NCBI GenBank assembly: GCA_958496175.1
Contig: OY292275.1
Span: 46,763,701-46,827,700 of the forward strand
Direction: 5' to 3'
DNA from: Sisyra terminalis
Lineage: Eukaryota > Arthropoda > Insecta > Neuroptera > Sisyridae
Length of the DNA stretch: 64,000 nt
Part shown: in pieces, positions 32,790-44,795 of the stretch
Position numbering within the stretch: the stretch's first letter is position 1
Layout of the letters: every line of letters begins with the position of its first letter
Notes under the pieces: model-generated
What the model was told of the DNA's origin: nothing
Seen by the model: only the letters and a program-made list of their open reading frames with translations
Database searches by the model: none
Made by a program: the position numbers and the translations under genes

Positions 32790-35257
32790 TTCAAATTTCC
32801 AAGAACATTATTAATTATTTACCACACCATGGATGAGAGTAACCAGGAACTTAAATTTTAGTTTTGTCAAAATAGCACTTAAATTGTGTTTGATGATGGT
32901 GCCTTTTGATAAAAAATATAGGTATGCTTAAAAGTTATGTCAGGTTACTAATTAAAGTTATATTTAGCCGGGATAAGAGCCACAGTTAAGAAATAGTTGA
33001 CTTCGGAATTGAAGCCGGAGTTATAAAACTAATTTTGGTAACTATCCCATTCCTTCAGTGATTCTGGAATAGTTTGTCCTCTCTTTTTTAACAAAATTAT
33101 CAAAATTCGAGATATGTGGGAAGACAAAATGCCGATCATCATTTGTTAACGAAGGCTAAAAGTGTACAAACACCGGGATGGTGGAAGAAGGAACACCAAA
33201 GATCATTGTGAAGCAGAAGACATTAAGAGGTTTAGAAGCTAATAAACTTGTTCTCGCTATAAGTTCAACAAGTTGTCATATTACCAATTTCTTATAGTAA
33301 AATAGCGAAGAAAAAGTACAGTTAGTAATTTACCATGATTTTTGGAAATTATTAAGAAAATTAATTTCATGTAAACAGTAAAAGTTTATGTTTAATAAAG
33401 CCTTTGGAAAACTCAAGGTAAATTTTTTTTAGTTGTACTCCTTTTTCCAAAAGGAGTTCACCATCGATAACACTCTTCAGAGTAGTTCATTCCTTTTTTT
33501 AGCAGATCTAAGACTTATTTTTCTTCTCTTTAATCCGCCGTCTCTGAATGTCGAAGATTGGCGATCCAATTGGCCAATAAGATTTTGGATAACTGAGCTT
33601 TAAAGCTTTTATATATTGCTAAGATCTTTGATCCATGATTTCCATTTCTTCTTCTCTGATCTTTTGTCATGAATCTCTCACACAATATGAGTCTTAGTAT
33701 TTCAAACTTTTCTCTTCTCATTATATATTCTATATATCTTTGTTTTTCTTGGATATTCAACTAGACCATTCGGTTTCCTTATCAAATAGGTTTCTTTCAT
33801 TGGGCGTTTTTTCTTGACATCATAATGACAGCTCTTCTTTCGACGTTTCTTCGCAATATCTTTTTACTAATTTGTGATTTTCTACATTATTTTCCACCAC
33901 TACACTTGAAAACTTCTTAAATTTTCCTCTTTTGTTTCCTTAGAATTTATATTTTGAAACTATATAATACTTCTTACAGTGTTTTAGTTAATTTTCTGAA
34001 ATTTTCCAATTAAATGTATTGAGGTTCTAAGTATTGAGCGATAATTTTGCCATGAAACCCATGTCGTTTTCATCTCATTGATTAAATTTTCCCAAATATT
34101 TTATTTAAATTTTCAAGCTCTATTACTTCTTAAATTTATTGTTTTAGTATCATTTTTTCTATCATTTTCCTCCAGGAAAATGAAAAGTTTAGTTATTTAT
34201 TTTAAATAAGATATTAAATATCAGTGCTAATATAATTATATTAAAATCAAACACGATGTAAAAATTACTTTCAAAAATAGATTGTTCGTTTCCAACTGCT
34301 CCAAATATAGCATTCATATCATCTGAATAAACTTAGAAAATTTATCTCTTCTTTTAATTTAATTATTTTAAAGTTAAAATAATTTTGATTTGAATAAATT
34401 CGATACAACAATTAGAATATAGTTTAAAGTAAGGTTTTTTTCATAATAAAAATAAAGTTCAAATACTTTCAAATACGATATAATAATTAAATATAATACC
34501 TTACCGTTTTCAAATAATATGGATTCATTATATTTATATATTTGGTCAATCTACTTTAAATTTATTGATTTCTAACGATGATACTGGAGATTAATAGTCA
34601 TAAAATCATTTTATCATTATTCATTGAAGAATTATAATTGGCTTTATTTTAACAACCACAAAACAACCGTAGAAAAGTAAACTATAACAGTATATAGGCA
34701 ACTATTTTCATAATAAATTAAAAGTAAGAAACAAATAAATATGCAACACATGTGCTTAATAAGCTCAATATTTACAACTTTTGAAGATCTATGCAAATGT
34801 TAAAGCTTCATTCTACAGAAAATAAATTTCTAAAGTGTGGTTTGGAAGTGCTAACTATTTGCATAAGAAAGGGAAGTATATAAAAGAAAAGAAAATGTAG
34901 CTTAAGCTCATTTTTTTGGGCTTTTGGCGACATTTGTTTATATATCGTTTAATTATTTTGAGATAGAACCACTGATTCTTGTACGCAAATCTGCCAAGGA
35001 ATTGAATACAAATAAGTGGTACGTTACTAATATCTAAAGTTTGAAAATTGCTATGGAATAGCATGAATGTTTGATACGTGTGTTATTTTCTTTCTAAATA
35101 TCATTGTTAGTCTTTAATTACCTTTACAAATAATACTAATCAATTGCGATATTTAATTAAAATATGCTTTAAAAAAATCATAGAAAAAATTTAAAGTTTA
35201 ATGGTAAATATGCGAAACAAAGTTTGAGGTATTCCACGGCTATTAAAAATTGTTTCG
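32790..35257. other. AT-rich non-coding stretch
   Basis: No supported feature. A 76-codon minus-strand frame (33530-33760), rich in R, K and L, lies in a slightly less AT-rich block and might be an old LINE scrap. I could not match it to a domain. Confidence 0.45.
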
Positions 35258-35340
35258 TAACAACTAAGGTTTATAATTTAAGAGACTCTAGGGTTTATAT
35301 GAATTCGTAAATCGGAAAATATTGAAAATCTTCAATAATT
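35258..35340 (-). repeat. SINE 3' half, decayed
   Basis: The plus-strand view shows ACAACTAAGG, GAGACTCTAGGG and CGTAAATCGGAAAATATTGA, matching the tail half of the SINE family in reverse. The tRNA-like head is missing. Confidence 0.55.
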
Positions 35341-36001
35341 GGAAACCGCCAATCGGCGTTTCATAAGATTCAAATCCAGTTTAATGTATCACTTATCAGG
35401 ATAATGCTATTAAATAAGTAAATGTCTAAAAAATAAATTGTTTAATTTAGTTGAGCTACAGATATATTTTAAAAAAATGCAAATTAATACGCCAGAATTT
35501 ACGCTTAAATTATTCGTTGTATTTATGGAAATATATTCAATTTATTTCAAAACCCAATAGAATATAAAATCGATCGTTTCAAAATAAGTTTGCAAACGAA
35601 ATTTTAAGTAAAATGTAACTGCTGCATAATTTTTGCACTACATGTGTACGTGAAAATATTTAATTACCACATAATTAATTTGACGTATAAAGGCGGAAGT
35701 TAAGTAATATCATTTGTAGAAAATGAAGACTCATTTCTTCGTTTAAATAATACTAATTACACATTACCTAAATTATTACGTATAAGAAATTACTGATGAT
35801 TATTTTGCATATTCAATAAATTTTTAGATTTATATAGCACCTATATATAGCGAAAGGGTAGAAATAGTTTAGTGTTTTGGTTTTAGTTACATTAAACTTC
35901 AAGGGAAAGTGATGCATTTCTTCCATACATTGAGCTTTGCATCTATACTTACTCAAAAGTTTTCCGCTAAAAGTGTGAAAAGTTTAGTAGATATAGTTTA
36001 A

Positions 36002-36247
36002 GTAGCGTAGCGTGGTAGGTCCCCAGGGGGGGTGATCCCGGGTGGCATAAGAAAATGAGGTGGCATATTGACATTGATAATACCATCAAGTATTTTCCTT
36101 TGAGAAAAACACGAAGAAAACATTTTCAAATAGCTAAAGAAATGAACTGTATTTGAATTTTTACCAATTTTCTTCATTAATGATAAAAATAAGGGGCGGC
36201 AAATTTCCGGTCAACCTCGGGTGGCGAAATCGCACACTACGCTACCA
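36002..36247. mobile_element. hAT-like MITE, TIR type GTAGCGTAG
   Basis: The left GTAGCGTAGCGTGGTAGG and the right, reverse-complemented, GTAGCGTAGTGTGCG are inverted ends. Inside, GGGCGGCAAATTTCCGG and the GGGTGGC segments recur, in inverted orientation, in the element at 60.1-60.4 kb. TAGTTTA occurs just outside each end, a possible target duplication. Markedly richer in G+C than its surroundings. No coding frame. Confidence 0.65.
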
Positions 36248-36282
36248 TGTAGTTTACAATATATATAATACAATATATATAA

Positions 36283-36342
36283 ATTCCACAGTTACATTAG
36301 TCGTGTTTCGACCCGACTAGTTCTTAGTAGATAGTTCATGAA
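36283..36342. repeat. short dispersed repeat, copy 1
   Basis: ATTCCACAGTTACATTAG and AGATAGTTCATGAA frame a segment with a diverged match at 38543-38597 (ATTTCCACAAGTTACACTAG and ACAGTTCATAAA). On the minus strand it contains GGGTCGAAACACGAC, faintly recalling a hammerhead GAAAC end, but no core is recognisable. Confidence 0.45.
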
Positions 36343-37482
36343 AAAAGAAAATTATTTCTTAAGCAATTGTATTTCGTTTAGAAAATTCAGGGTAGAAATA
36401 CTCTATGCTATTTCGCTATCCCTGGCCCTATCTTACTATTATATTTAGAAGTTAGAGAAAAGCCGATATAATGAAATAGAGAAACATAAAAATGACTGGA
36501 TTTTTGGGGTGTGGAACTGTTTATTCCTTGTATATAAAGTTGCATTTTTTTCTAAAAAAAACTTAATTCCATTTTATTTATTTTTTATTGCAGAATTAGG
36601 CTCAAATAGCATAAAATTTGATAGACTACTAATTCGTTTTTCAATCGCAATCCTACTTCAAACTACATTTATGTAATCAACTATTGGTTTTTATTAACTA
36701 ACTATATAGGTACTAGGTATACCAATCTGTCAAGTGCTTTTTTCATCTTAAAATTTTATCCTATTTGACAATGAAGTATTTACTTATTTAAATTTATAAA
36801 GTAATCATTTATATGGAAATTCTGAATAAATTAAGTTTTTCTCGTTAAACAAACAGTCTACAGACGGATTTACCTGTAAGAAGATTACACAAGCACTCGT
36901 AGTATAATAAGAAATGATGCAAATCTGTACGATTGCTTAAGAATATTGTAGTATACGATTTGTGCATTACATTATTATTATTCATAAAATCTTTTAGATA
37001 AAGATAATACATGATCGTATAATTCTGTCAATTGTTTTCCTCTTTTATAAATAAAATAAATATTATAATGGACACATATAAATATTATATGTAGAGGTAA
37101 ATGGAAGAATGGTGTAATAATATTATAAATACCTACAAAGCAATCTGACACGAAACAAATTTCTTTGTTGAAACAATACTTGAGAAATGTTTGTATCTAT
37201 TGGAAATAAATCAAGAACGATAGCTGTTAAGTTTTACTGCCGTCAATTAGAGAAGTCAATAAATTTTATCTTTAAAAAATTACTTCTGCTAAAGTGATAT
37301 TAAAAAATATTGAAAACTGCTGTTTTATTGATTTATTTAGTGAGAACACTAATTCATATTGTTGCAAAACTTTTGCAACGTTTGCAAACTTTTTATTCTA
37401 AGTAACTTTCGTTTCGATATAAAACGCTATTAGTTCCAAAAAATTAACATTAGAAGTGATTTTTTGAGGATAAACTTTACAT
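36343..37482. other. AT-rich non-coding stretch
   Basis: Nothing supportable seen. Confidence 0.5.
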
Positions 37483-37840
37483 AATATAAGAACAGTAGTA
37501 GCTATCCATGACATATTCATAGCCAATACTGACACAACTGACAAAAGTTGGCAATTGAATGAAATCGAAATGACAGTTGAGTCAAATGACAACAAGAAGT
37601 TAAATCAAATTTGTGACAACGATTATTATCTTTGGGTTTCCCTGACAAATTTTTTGTTTCACTCACACGTATGTGTTTAAAACATTCTTTGTTTTCTGCC
37701 TTTTCCGATATTCTTTATACTTATGCCTAATATTATGTTGATACCCACATAAAATACCACTGATGCAATTGTGCACTATTTTTTGTTGATATACTCGCTT
37801 TTTAAAGGCTCGTTTATTAACTTCAGTTCGTCAATCATCC
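37483..37840 (+). repeat. dispersed repeat, copy B
   Basis: Same-orientation partner of 7758-8205. It shares GTAGCTATCC, AGCCAATACTGACACAA, GAAATGACAGTTGA, ACGATTATTATCTTTGG-like sequence, CTCACACGTATGTGTTTAAA (CTCACATGCATATGTTTAAA in copy A) and CATTCTTTGTT. It lies 50 bp upstream of a hAT-like MITE. Confidence 0.7.
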
Positions 37841-37893
37841 TGAAAGCAAGTATAGTTTAAATAGAATTCCAGGAAGAAAATATTACATTAAAA

Positions 37894-38367
37894 CAAAGAT
37901 GTCAAAGATACTTTGAAAAAGTATCTAGATACTAGATAAGTTACTTTTTTAAAAAGTAGCCAAAGATACTTTTTAAGTTACTTTGTTTACCATGGATGTA
38001 CTAAGTTTTGTAACGTATTAGGTAAATTTATTGGGCAATCAGATAATGTATTTCTTATCTTTTTATTGATTAAGGAAAAAAAAAGTATGTTCGTGTAAGC
38101 CCTTGTAATTATACAACAAACTTAAAAGAAAGATAGGAGATTAATGTAAGAAGTAAAAATTGAATCTTATAGAACAAAACCAAATAAAACTCATTATAAA
38201 ATCTCTCGGTATCTAGATATCTAAGTTAATTTTTGGTATCTAAAATATTTTTTCCAGTTACAAGTTAAAGTTCTTTCTAAAAAGTATCTAAAATAATAGT
38301 TACTTTTTTGCCAAAAAATAAAGGTACTAAGATATAGTATCTAAAATACTTTTTTCTAATAGCTTTG
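37894..38367. mobile_element. 474-bp MITE with long inverted ends rich in AAGATACTTT
   Basis: The left end CAAAGATGTCAAAGATACTT and the right end, reverse-complemented CAAAGCTATTAGAAAAAAGT, begin inverted repeats of about 45 bp. Both arms carry alternating GATACTTT, AAAGTATC and TAGATACT motifs. The flanking octamers CATTAAAA (37886-37893) and CTTTAAAA (38368-38375) match at seven of eight positions, indicating a hAT-type 8-bp duplication. No transposase. A single 14-bp match to the terminus, CAAAGCTATCAAAA, lies near 39386 without a partner. Confidence 0.75.
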
Positions 38368-38542
38368 CTTTAAAAGAACTTTAAAAGTTTAGACATCTTG
38401 AAAATATATCATTACCAATTTTGATACGAAAATATAAAATATTATTCAAGAAACACATGTTTTGTTACAAGAGGGTTATTATAAAATGAAAATGGGAACT
38501 TTTGACAGTTTTTGATTTATAATAATTAGTGATATTTGCTTG

Positions 38543-38597
38543 AATTTCCACAAGTTACACTAGACTTGTTTTATTGAAAGAGTAAACAGTTCATAAA
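38543..38597. repeat. short dispersed repeat, copy 2
   Basis: Diverged match of 36283-36342 in the same orientation. Unclassified. Confidence 0.4.
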
Positions 38598-38644
38598 GTA
38601 GTTCAAGTTATTACACTTATGATTACCTAAAATAGTTTACATTA

Positions 38645-38813
38645 AGCCTACTGGTGGCCGAGTGGTTAAAATGGCCACACTAAAACTGGTAGGTGTTAGG
38701 TTCGGTTCTTGTATCGAGAAATTTTTCAAAATTATTTGACTAACAGTTTTTTATAAACCCTACAGTCGTTCAAACCTTTGGCAGTTATATAGTAACGATA
38801 AACAATAACAACA
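38645..38813 (+). repeat. tRNA-derived SINE, near full length
   Basis: The head GCCTACTGGTGGCCGAGTGG holds a good A-box-like TGGCCGAGTGG (38655-38665). GGTTCGGTTCT (38699-38709) is the B-box equivalent, 34 bp downstream. The tail reads TTATAAACCCTACAGTCGTT, then GCAGTTATATAGTAACGATAAACAATAACAA in separate pieces. One of the best-preserved copies, so useful for building the consensus. No clear target duplication. Confidence 0.85.
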
Positions 38814-40726
38814 AAAATCACATTTTCTATTACCCCTAACGCCTTTCTTTGGCTTCCAAAAAGAACAAAATTTTTTGCTATCCTCACATTCAACACTTCG
38901 TTCAGGCAATATCTACTACTGTATTTTTTATTTCTTTAAAAAAATTAAAGAAATAACCTGAATGATAAAAAGGTTAGACATTTTTCCTTGAGTTTTTATC
39001 AACCAATGTACCAATTTTTTGGCCTGTTGCACGGAAATTTCATTATTTTAGCTTACGAGAAAGATGAACATTTTTTGCAAAGAAAATTTGTATGTTTTTG
39101 ATTTTTGGTGCCTGAATTTTCACTCAAATACTTTTCAGTACTATCGAAAAGAGATCACTCTATTGAAATATTGAAATATTGCGACAAAAATGATTTTTAT
39201 TGGCTTAAATCGTGTGAAAATAAATATAAAATTGGACATTCTAACGCAATAATAACTCAAGATTTTTATGACTAAAAATCGGAAGTCATTAAACCAACAT
39301 TTTTGTACAGGTATCTTATTAAGAATATTAAACACTGATATTTTTCGTAACATTTCAAGTTCTAACATTCAATTTTATAGTTAAAACAAAGCTATCAAAA
39401 CCTTTCACAACCATAGACTTTTAATGACATGACATAGTACAGAGACCCAAATATCTCTTTGGAAATGTTGGCCCATTCAAACTGTAGGTATTATTTGGTT
39501 TATGTAGATTCAACTCTTTACGAAAATCTAAAAGTAATAAAAAATATATTTGTTGCGGTACAAAAATTCCCATAGCATTCCATTAAAATTCGTTTGCATT
39601 AATTAAGTAGGTTGTAGGTGCTAATTTTTGAATACTTTGTACATATATAGGTATACGAAATTTAGTTCAAAGTAAGAATAGGATATCAACTTATGGACTT
39701 ACTATGTTAAATTGGTAAATGAACGACATTTTTGTGTTGAATAAAAAGAAGATTTCGCAACCTTTTCTGTTAATGTACACGCATTTTATTTCCTAACAAT
39801 AGTGTTTACCACAACAATAAGCCACTGAAGAACTGAATTTGTTTTAATAGAAAGTTTTTATGTGAATTAAAGATTAACATATTGGCTCAGGTTGGATAAT
39901 AAGACGAAATAATCCACGAACCAACATACCAAGAAATATATAGGTTTGAACAAATATATAGGTACAGTATTTTCTTCCGAAGACAAATAGTAATAGAAAA
40001 AATTTCACATTTTATAAAAATATTACACTATCTAAGTAAAATATCATTGTTAATAGATTTATAGTTAAGAAATTTATAAATTTTGCTCCAAAAATGGAAA
40101 GTTATTTTAAAAAAGTTAATTTTATAAAAGGCATTTTTTCTCACTATTATAAAAGCTTTCGAAAGTGAACCAACATTAAATGCTAGATTTTCATCCTTTT
40201 AGGATTAAAGTTAGACTTAAATCATACATTTGGGTTTAGGAAATAGATATTTATACAATCAAAAGCTATAAATATAGAAAAAGTAAGCAAAAAGTAGCTT
40301 TACCATTTGCAGAAAGTGTATGGAGCTTCAAGGAATTAAAATCGTATTTATTTTATATGTAAGCGAATTAAATTGGGATGAAATGGAAGGATAGTTTTTA
40401 TGAAATAAATCGACAGTTATTCTCATTGATTTTATCAAATTTTAAGTATTTTAAGAAAAAATTAGCATGCTGTAAATGCTTTAAAGTGTTGTGGAGCTTT
40501 TTGTGCATAATGTTCAACACTAAATGTAAACCGGTGGAAAATACAAAAGAAATGAGAAACAATATTGAGTAAAATTATTCTTAAGATGTTTTCACGGTTG
40601 GAAAATATTTCCTATGTTCGATAAAAATTTCATACTTCTAGTTTACATTTAAGGAATAAAATACAAATAATATACAAAATTAAGAAAAGTTTAAACTAAA
40701 CATATTGCAGTCATTAGCTAATAAAT
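38814..40726. other. AT-rich non-coding stretch
   Basis: No gene or element beyond the isolated MITE-terminus match near 39386. Confidence 0.5.
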
Positions 40727-40734
40727 ATATAGGT

Positions 40735-41060
40735 CAGTGATCGGGGAACCGGAGTAAATTACCCCAAATGGGGTAAAAATGATTTTTCTTTGGGTAATAG
40801 GGATTTTTTTTTAATATTTCTAATGTCCCTAAATGTTCCGTAATGTTCAAAAAGTCCCAATTTTGAAGTAATAATATTAAACATGAAGCAACATCATTTT
40901 TCCAAAATCTATAGTACAAATATGTAAATGTAAATTAATTCAATAAATAATGTTTATTTAAAATTTACATTTATTGTTCTCTTTTCAGAGCCGTGGGGGG
41001 TAACATCGACTAACGTAAAAATATTTTGGGGTAATTGTTAAGAAAGTTCCCCGACCACTG
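40735..41060. mobile_element. 326-bp hAT MITE with perfect 8-bp target duplication
   Basis: The left end CAGTGATCGGGGAAC and the right end, reverse-complemented CAGTGGTCGGGGAAC, are 15-bp inverted repeats with one mismatch. ATATAGGT flanks both sides exactly (40727-40734 and 41061-41068). The interior is non-coding, with GGGGTAA motifs near both ends (TTACCCCAAATGGGGTAA on the left, GGGGTAATTG on the right). It lies two bases upstream of a SINE. The perfect duplication suggests a comparatively recent insertion. Confidence 0.9.
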
Positions 41061-41069
41061 ATATAGGTA

Positions 41070-41240
41070 AAGCATACTAGTGGCAGAGTGGTCTAGGTGA
41101 CCACTCTAAAACTGGTAGGCTTTGGGTTCGATTCTTTGTATTGAGAAATTTTTTGGTATTTCTTGATTACCATTTTTAATGAACCCTAGAGTTACTAAAG
41201 ATTTTAGTAGTTGTAACAAGAAGGTAATTAAAAATTTAAA
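41070..41240 (+). repeat. tRNA-derived SINE, near full length, ending in (AT)n
   Basis: The head GCATACTAGTGGCAGAGTGG has an A-box-like TGGCAGAGTGG (41081-41091). The B box GGTTCGATTCT (41125-41135) is close to the tRNA consensus. The tail holds GAACCCTAGAGTTACTAAAG and TAGTAGTTGTAACAAGAAGG. The A/T-rich end runs into a dinucleotide microsatellite, a usual fate of SINE tails. Confidence 0.85.
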
Positions 41241-41300
41241 AATATATATATATATATATATATATATAGGTAGATGGATAGTTATTATTATTATTATTTT
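41241..41300. repeat. microsatellites (AT)n and (TTA)n
   Basis: An alternating AT run covers about 41241-41268. After a short gap, five to six TTA units follow at 41282-41297. Seeded on the SINE tail. Confidence 0.9.
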
Positions 41301-44190
41301 ACAGATGGTTAGATGTTTTTAACAGTAAGCAAAAATATCCCACACAATTAAAGTAAATGAACATACTGTTAATATTTTTGATTAAATAGACCAACAAAAA
41401 TGTGTCAAAACTTTGTACAAAATAATCTTAAGTATTTTGTCTAATAATCCTCGATGAAAGAAATACATAAGTACCTTATTTTGAAAATATTTTGATCTTT
41501 AAATTATACTGTTATACAAACTGCTGGTTAATGTAAATAGTTCAACTAGTCGAGGAGGATCTGGTCAAAAATGGTCAGAAATAACCTTTAGTGTAATCGG
41601 TTGTTAAGATTTTGAAGTACAAAAATATAAATTAAAGCGTTTAAGTTTAAACAATGAAACATTGTTGTCAAAATTATAACTGTTCTAAATTTTCAGATTA
41701 TCAAAAAGATTTTTAAGCCCATTTTAATCTACTGTTTGGGAAAACTATAGTTAAAGTGGGAGTTATAAAAGAGGTCAGTTTTTACGAAATAGCAAATTTA
41801 AATTCAATCGGGATTCTTAATCCATCTTGACATATTTGAATATAAGCTCTTCCGAAACGGTACAACAATGTTATAGTACCTAAAATTAAAATAGCTATGA
41901 TTATTGTCAATCTTCAGCATTGTAGAGGCACCAAAAGAAGAATAGTACTAATTTCAGAAAAGTTCTTACCAAGATTGATACCAAGATTGGGAATCGCTAA
42001 TAATGATTCTAATATTAGGTACTAGGTCCTTAATTATTTTATACCTAGTCAAAAATTATTTTTTATCAACCATATCAAGAATTTGATGTCAATATTTAAG
42101 TTGATTTTATCAAAATCAAATAGATACCCAACAGAATGCTGTAGCGACATAAAACGCAAAGAAACCAGATGTGAAATTAATAGTTCAGTTAAATGAAAGT
42201 AGTCAATGTATTTTCAATATTTGATTTGCTCTCAACAGAAAATAAAAGTTAATGAACTTTGATGAAACGCATAGTTAAAATAGTTTTGTACTCTTACTCT
42301 TTGTAGATTTAATAATTAAATTGTTTTCTTATATCTACCTATGTGTCGTAAAAGTGGATACTTAATGTATCTTCTTGTAAGATGTTGAGGCAGGTCTCTA
42401 TCCATAATTTAGTGTTAATAGAAAGAAAGTAAAAAGACAGTATTGATTATTGACAATTATTTATGTTATTGTGTTTGCGGGATATTTGTACGTTCCACTT
42501 TTTTTCAGGTGCATAAATTAGTTGGAATTGGAATTTTGAACAGTGAAAGTTATAAAGCGAATATGTGGAAAAAAAAAACTTTTTCTTAAATATACTTAAT
42601 GAATACATGCTGCCAGTGTTGATATACAATGGTTTACTCTTATAAATATTTATTCTTAACTTGTCTTTTAACATTCATCGCAGAAAATTGAAAAGAAAAG
42701 TATAGGAAAATGAAAATCTATTATTGGAAATTGAACAATAACGATACAATTTAAATGATCGAATTTCAATATACCGAAAATGAATTTAATAAACAGCAAT
42801 AAACCAGTACGTAATACACTTATATTTTGCTCTCAATTCCAATCTCATTTTTTTTTTTTTGTAAGAATTCTGGGGAGAAATAAAGGGAAATTCGGGGAAA
42901 AAAATATTCGCTACTATTTACAAAAATCGTCGATAATACAAAGATGTAATTTTTTCGGAATTACCATTATTTTTTGATCAGATTAAGAAAGATATCGGGA
43001 GAAACTAAATACTTTTAGGTTCGTTTATGTGTAAATCGCAATTAAATTCCTAATTAACACTGACATTGTTTTCTATGATTTTTTTAACTTTCCAACATAA
43101 AAACATACCATTCGATTGAGGAAATGTAGAAAAATTTTAATTGGTGCAACCATAACTTCACTGTTGCCAAGAAAACCATTAAACTTTTCATGACCCCCAA
43201 GAGGCTTTTTCATCTACGTATGTATGTAAATTAATTTCATTGGAAAATCCTGATATAAATTAACTGTTAGTAACTTTTTAAATTTACAAATAATGATGAC
43301 TAAGGAAATTAATAAGACACCTTTTAATAATTGTTATCATACTGAACTTTTAAATTTTCCAATTTCGAAATAAAACAAGTAACTGTCGAAGAATGTCAAT
43401 TACTATTCAAGCGTCAATGTGAAGCACTTATAAAATTATTTCCGATGGCTATTGCAAATTTTATGCAATAAAGATGTAACAGTTGTCAATCATAAATAAA
43501 TTAACTATTATGCATTTGCTGTCATTTGTCATTGATGCACTAATCAAGGTAATTATCATACTTCACAGCTCCAAGTCATATTATTTCATTTATTTCGAAA
43601 AGTGAAGAAACTTTTTCTAGTTGAATTTCTAGCAAAATATTTTTCAGTCATAAATAATTTTATGTGCAATTATTAAGATCGATAATTTGATAAAACTTAT
43701 TCTCACAAATCAGACTAAATCAATTTTTAACAATAAGATTCATTAAATGTAAAAAGAATTGTTGAAAGACAACACATTTTTCAAAGATACAAATCTGCAT
43801 TGTTATTATTTGATGAAAATTATACTAATTTAACTTTGTATTATATACAATTAAAAATAGCATTCAAGAAAATGGTGAGTCTTGATGAGAAAACATTGCA
43901 AATAATGAATTATTTTACATTTACCCTTTTCACGCTTTAAGTGTGTGGTTAATTAATAATTAATAAGCATATTTTTTTACTTTAAAATAATTGGTACATT
44001 AATGAGGTTTCAAGATCAACTTTTTGTGCTATATACAAATAAATGGAGATATTTATACAATTAAAGGAGATATTATATCAGATTTTTAGCGAGTAAGTTC
44101 TTTGTTCTACTTTGTACAATTAAATTATTTGTTTCGCTCAATCTGTCGAGGAATTTTATGGTATTGTATTTTGTTAATGAATTTTGGAAA
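41301..44190. other. AT-rich non-coding stretch
   Basis: No gene or repeat recognised. Frames of 65-75 codons near 42.4-43.0 kb are low-complexity and unlike known domains. Confidence 0.5.
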
Positions 44191-44795
44191 AGTTTCCGCA
44201 TTGTGTGGTTACCTTGTTAATCTTATTGAACAAAAGTATCAAAGTAGCACTTGCCTGGGTGTCAAGGAATTTTGGTACCGAATGGTACCGAATTTTAGTA
44301 CCAAAGAAGTAGATGGGATTGCAAAGTTAGCCTCAAGTATATCATTTATGGACCCAGAACCATGTGTGTAACATTAAACCGAATAGCCAAATTGACAATG
44401 AGCAAATGAAATCCAGGAATAACTAGTCAGAAGAAAAATTCTCAAAGGTACTGATAAAGACATCTTTGAAAGACCATAATAATAGAAAACCTAGAAAGGT
44501 AGGACATCAGAATGCTGGTGAGTCTATTAACAGGATACTGCGATTTGAGATAGTATCTCCAAGCTAAAGCGATAAATACAGAGTTAAGTGCATGTAGGAA
44601 ATGCGAAGGGGAAGAGAAACTGCCTCCCATGTACTTCAACAGGAAATATACATAAAGATTCTGTTGACTGACTGCTAAGATTTATTTCAAAGGCTGATCT
44701 GAACAATTGGAACTAGTAACCAAACTGGGGAATAATAGTTAATAGTTCCTTTAGGAGAGCGCAGAATGAGTGCTCTCAGAATGATGATGATGAAG
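44191..44795 (+). pseudogene. LINE relic: RNase H C-terminus and zinc-knuckle tail
   Basis: The peptide KSIKVALAWVSRNFGTE, read in one frame from about 44236, corresponds to the LxWVPGHxGIxGNExAD segment of retrotransposon RNase H. In the next frame VDGIAKLASSISFMDPEPC (about 44310-44370) matches the ADELAKxGSxxPFxGPEP continuation. After broken sequence, LVSLLTGYCDLR (about 44515-44550) and CRKCEGEEK (44590-44620) match the LLTGHxxLxxHL and CRxCxxExE tail that follows RNase H in several insect LINE clades (I, R1 and relatives). Frame changes and stops show it is dead. The copy ends in a short (GAT)n run at 44781-44794. The reverse transcriptase part is absent. Confidence 0.75.

Noticed and set aside
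33530..33760. Possible LINE scrap on the minus strand
   Set aside because: Basic, leucine-rich composition only. No reverse transcriptase, endonuclease or RNase H motif could be aligned.
38655..38709. tRNA gene suggested by A-box and B-box sequences
   Set aside because: No cloverleaf, no acceptor stem, and the same sequence with a common tail occurs at eight loci, so it is a SINE head.
39386..39399. Solo terminus of the 37.9-kb MITE
   Set aside because: A 14-bp match without partner end, interior homology or duplication is within chance.
41241..41268. Origin or promoter suggested by the long AT run
   Set aside because: A dinucleotide microsatellite growing from a SINE tail explains it fully.
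44442..44639. 65-codon minus-strand frame
   Set aside because: Antisense shadow of the LINE RNase H tail.
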